From Stropharia rugosoannulata (Eukaryota > Basidiomycota > Agaricomycetes > Agaricales > Strophariaceae): a stretch of 64,000 nt of DNA. The notes below the pieces were generated by a model. The model was not told the origin of the DNA and did not search any database. It saw nothing but the letters and a program-made list of their open reading frames with translations. Positions 62,550-64,000 of the stretch are shown in pieces. Within the stretch, counting starts at the first letter, position 1; each line of letters opens with the position of its first letter. The position numbers and the translations under genes were made by a program. Location of the stretch: assembly GCA_028532985.1 (NCBI GenBank), contig JANCIK010000002.1, positions 1,178,001 through 1,242,000 on the forward strand. Direction: 5' to 3'.

Positions 62550-63015
62550 TAGATGCGCTACACCTGGTGGATGGGTTAAGTCCAAGGACCTTGATAATAT
62601 TTCTGACTTACCATATTTTGGTTACTACTAACTACTCTCTTATTGCGCTTATGGGCTTTCAAATTTATATCACTTGTGACCGAAGCTCTGGACGTGCCCA
62701 CGGGCAGTCACCGACAATTCAGTTACTACTTACCGTTGCATGATCATGTACTAATTTGACGGACATAAAAATACAAAACCACTTTAATTATCTGTAATAA
62801 TACAGAGCAGAGACGGCTTATGTAGTCCTGTAGCATTGGCAGTTGAGCCAAAGGAAATAGGCTCTACTTTATTAGTATGAATGTGCACATTCAACGAAAT
62901 CGCAATAACCCTAACCCCACTATAAGGTAATCCGCGGTTTTCACGGGCCAATCCCCAAAAGATTGGCAGCAACGGTCTTTCCTGGTCTTTCTCTCTCTTA
63001 CTCCCCCAATATTGC
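62550..63015. other. Intergenic region
   Basis: About 470 bases with no gene seen; contains the 3' end of the membrane-protein gene and the upstream region of the next. Confidence 0.4.
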
Positions 63016-64000
63016 ATGGCAGGAAGCTGGGACGCATACGGTCGACAAGGCATTGATATTGCCCACAAAATATCTTCATTTGGCTTCTCTGCAGTGAAGA
63101 CCGGAACTAGGTTTGGAGTAAGTCGATAGAAATAGCTTGCATCTCAATCATTACAGTTGAATTGACGACTTGTAGTTCTCTGTAGCGAGAACATTTGCGT
63201 CCACAGCAGTCGGTGCAACTGCCGCCGTCGTCGACATTGCACTTTTCGGTGGAGGACCAGTCGCTCGCCCGATCTTTGGCACCGCCGTATCCACAGTCCT
63301 TACAGTCGCAGAACAAATCACACTTGCACCTTTACACCTCAGCGAATACATCACATCTACGTCGCTTCTAGCTGCACATAGCTCGATCAATGTCCTTTCA
63401 GTCATCTTTCCCGGAAGCAGCGATGCGTCCTTCTCCCTGGCATCTTTCATAGGTCTTGTGCGCCGAGAGTGGGCGCTTACCGACAATGGAACCATGCCTG
63501 AGAAGCTTTATGGGTTTACCCAGATCGCCCGTGCCGTCGTAGCCTGGGTGGCACTGCAGGGAGTTACTCAGGAGTGGCAGGAGCAGAGGTGGCTCAAACA
63601 TTTGAAGGAATTGGACGTCAAAGATCCGCCAAAGACTGTGCATAATACTCGCCAGCTAAAGCACAAGTGCGTACTATACATATATTACACTCCTTGAACA
63701 GGCTAACTCTATGAAACAGGCCTTCTCGTGTTCGCGTTACCTCGGATGTCATTTTTCCTGGTCAGCAGAGCCACCAAGTTATTGCTGCCGACATTGGGGA
63801 CCCAGATGCACGTCGATCACGCCCGCTAATGACGCGGACTATATCACATATCTCCCTTCATCGCACTCGCGTGAGCCAACTTAACCTTAAGCTTGATTTG
63901 AGCCTCCTCTCCCCAATTCAAGTTTCTCCCGAACCGCTTAGTAACAGTGAACTCAAGACTACGCTTAGGCGACTTTCCAAAATGGTGCTTGCTGGCTACG
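63016..64000 (+). CDS. 5' part of a large unidentified protein, runs off the right edge
   Basis: Exons 63016-63117, 63176-63666 and 63720 onward, all in phase. The protein begins MAGSWDAYGRQGIDIAHKI and has several hydrophobic stretches near residues 35-75 (FASTAVGATAAVVDIALFGG). These are followed by SLLAAHSSINVLSVIFPGSS, FIGLVRREWAL, AVVAWVALQGVTQEW and RVRVTSDVIFPGQ. It resembles, from memory of mushroom genomes, the N-terminal part of large alpha/beta-hydrolase (lipase-like) proteins, but no catalytic motif lies in the window, so the function is not assigned. The last visible residues are LRRLSKMVLAGY. No sign of damage. Confidence 0.7.

Overview
The window looks like nuclear DNA of a mushroom-forming basidiomycete (Agaricomycetes). 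Genes are split by many short introns (about 45-70 bases, GT-AG with a few GC-AG). HET-domain and F-box families are expanded, and the housekeeping genes (YPI1, TAD2, FLX1-type carrier, mitochondrial IF-3) read as fungal. Exon structures below were assembled by hand from splice motifs, codon phase and family alignment, without transcript data.

Region 1 (1-26.6 kb) is a HET-domain (heterokaryon-incompatibility / cell-death type) locus. It holds three head-to-tail paralogs (5813-8151, 14003-16326, 21304-23622) and a diverged fourth copy in inverted orientation (24398-26633). All four can be read as intact 656-665 aa proteins with the same unusual N-terminus built from very small exons. The three direct copies lie in a tandem segmental duplication (units 1-10534, 10535-18634, 18635-about 24230). 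The first bases of the window match the points where units B and C begin, so more copies probably lie to the left. Unit A carries a 1.95 kb terminal-inverted-repeat element (3258-5209) with a 9-base target duplication and an intact empty site in unit B. The spacers carry recurring relics of an unidentified gene.

Region 2 (27.4-47.0 kb) is ordinary gene-bearing DNA: a GC-rich giant MDR/GroES-like reductase (27438-32685), an F-box gene (35129-36483), the PP1 inhibitor YPI1 (36829-37501), a second F-box gene (39419-41086), a cysteine-rich GPI-type secreted protein (41402-42264, minus), divergently from it the tRNA adenosine deaminase subunit TAD2 (42689-43464), and convergent with TAD2 a complete 19-exon prolyl oligopeptidase (43768-47022, minus).

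Region 3 (47.0-53.8 kb) is AT-rich, gene-poor and repeat-bearing. It ends in a relic gene with seven in-frame stops but no frameshift (52780-53545, minus).

Region 4 (53.9-64 kb) is compact: an FLX1/SLC25A32-type mitochondrial carrier, mitochondrial IF-3, an unrecognised 888 aa protein, a single-pass membrane protein, and the 5' part of a large unidentified protein running off the right edge. FLX1 and IF-3 both serve mitochondria but share no visible regulatory unit.
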